Assembly (NCBI GenBank): GCA_964429135.1 | Contig: CAYSAU010000004.1 | Coordinates: 131,914-195,913 of the forward strand | From: CAZSDU01 sp964429135 | Lineage (GTDB): Bacteria; Bacteroidota; Bacteroidia; Bacteroidales; FEN-979 | Length of the DNA: 64,000 nt | Direction: 5' to 3' | Shown: piece by piece, positions 63,788 through 64,000 of the stretch | Layout: the number at the start of each line of letters is the position of its first letter | How positions within the stretch are numbered: position 1 is the stretch's first letter | Position numbers and translations under genes: made by a program | Notes under the pieces: generated by a model | What the model saw: only the letters and a program-made list of their open reading frames with translations | What the model was told of the DNA's origin: nothing | Database searches by the model: none

Positions 63788-64000
63788 AAAAGAGAGAATT
63801 ATTCCGGAGAACGAAAAATAGTTCTTTATATTAACGTATCCTTTATTTTTATCCGTGATAAATTTGAAATTTCATTCATTATAAAATCCATATTTGGTCT
63901 AACTAAATGATAAGGGAGCAATTTAAATATAAGCATACTAAAGTGTATACTTCTCCCCATTCTTAGGACCAAAAAGTTAAAGAGTATTGTTGTTTAACGG

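Noticed and set aside
63788..64000. Additional gene or regulatory RNA at the right edge
   Set aside because: The stretch is AT-rich with no open frame, hairpin with a T run, or full promoter pair that I could support.

Overview
The window looks like a chromosomal segment of a Bacteroidota bacterium, probably an environmental Bacteroidales/Marinilabiliales-type organism. The evidence is type IX secretion (T9SS) sorting domains of both type A and type B, a PorP/SprF-family protein, LruC-domain lipoproteins, the hemD/DUF4271/rnpA/yidD neighbourhood, weak Shine-Dalgarno use, and several TAnnTTTG promoter boxes with TTTG or TTG about 18-22 nt upstream. No phage, insertion sequence, integrase or CRISPR array was seen. 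The species cannot be named from this window.

Layout. (1) 1-5482, minus strand: a compact housekeeping run reading histidine kinase, response regulator, panC, panD, a flippase-like membrane protein, a heptose-phosphate nucleotidyltransferase, radA, and the first codons of one more gene. (2) 5530-9088, plus: M1 aminopeptidase and an MFS transporter, ending at a hairpin shared with two convergent tandem LruC lipoproteins (9145-14767, minus). (3) 14952-18302, plus: an MnmA-type tRNA thiolase that lacks its downstream catalytic Cys, an M28-PDZ peptidase and a GtrA-family protein. (4) 18380-25242, minus: ChaN-like protein, cytidine deaminase, S41 protease, yidD, rnpA, hemD, DUF4271 protein, RluA-type pseudouridine synthase and panB. 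(5) 25312-28372, plus: a lipoprotein and a solitary dnaK with its own leader and terminator. (6) 28555-46132, plus except one small gene: the cell-surface region, with two type A T9SS proteins, an unknown exported protein, a giant 2694-residue PKD-repeat protein with a type B sorting domain, and its PorP/SprF partner. (7) 46146-53576, plus: a six-gene membrane complex related to hydrogenase-4 and complex I. (8) 53573-58692: a small exported protein, then two SDR dehydrogenases, a DUF1214 protein and a sulfotransferase. (9) 58776-64000: another type A T9SS protein, a divergent subtilisin-like lipoprotein, a Gly-rich exported protein, tRNA-Pro(GGG) and two small exported proteins.

The most interesting system is region 7. 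It keeps all the ion-translocating membrane subunits of a group-4 hydrogenase. Its large subunit has lost both Ni-Fe Cys pairs, and its small subunit has lost three of the four N2-cluster cysteines and is fused to a single-cluster ferredoxin-like domain. It therefore cannot be a canonical hydrogenase. It fits the described energy-converting-hydrogenase-related (Ehr) complexes but looks even further reduced. Secondary points are the three-PKD higher-order repeat in the giant protein, the sulfotransferase/DUF1214/SDR cluster, the subtilisin-like lipoprotein, the MnmA variant, and a terminator hairpin that coincides with the start of the 34780 gene.
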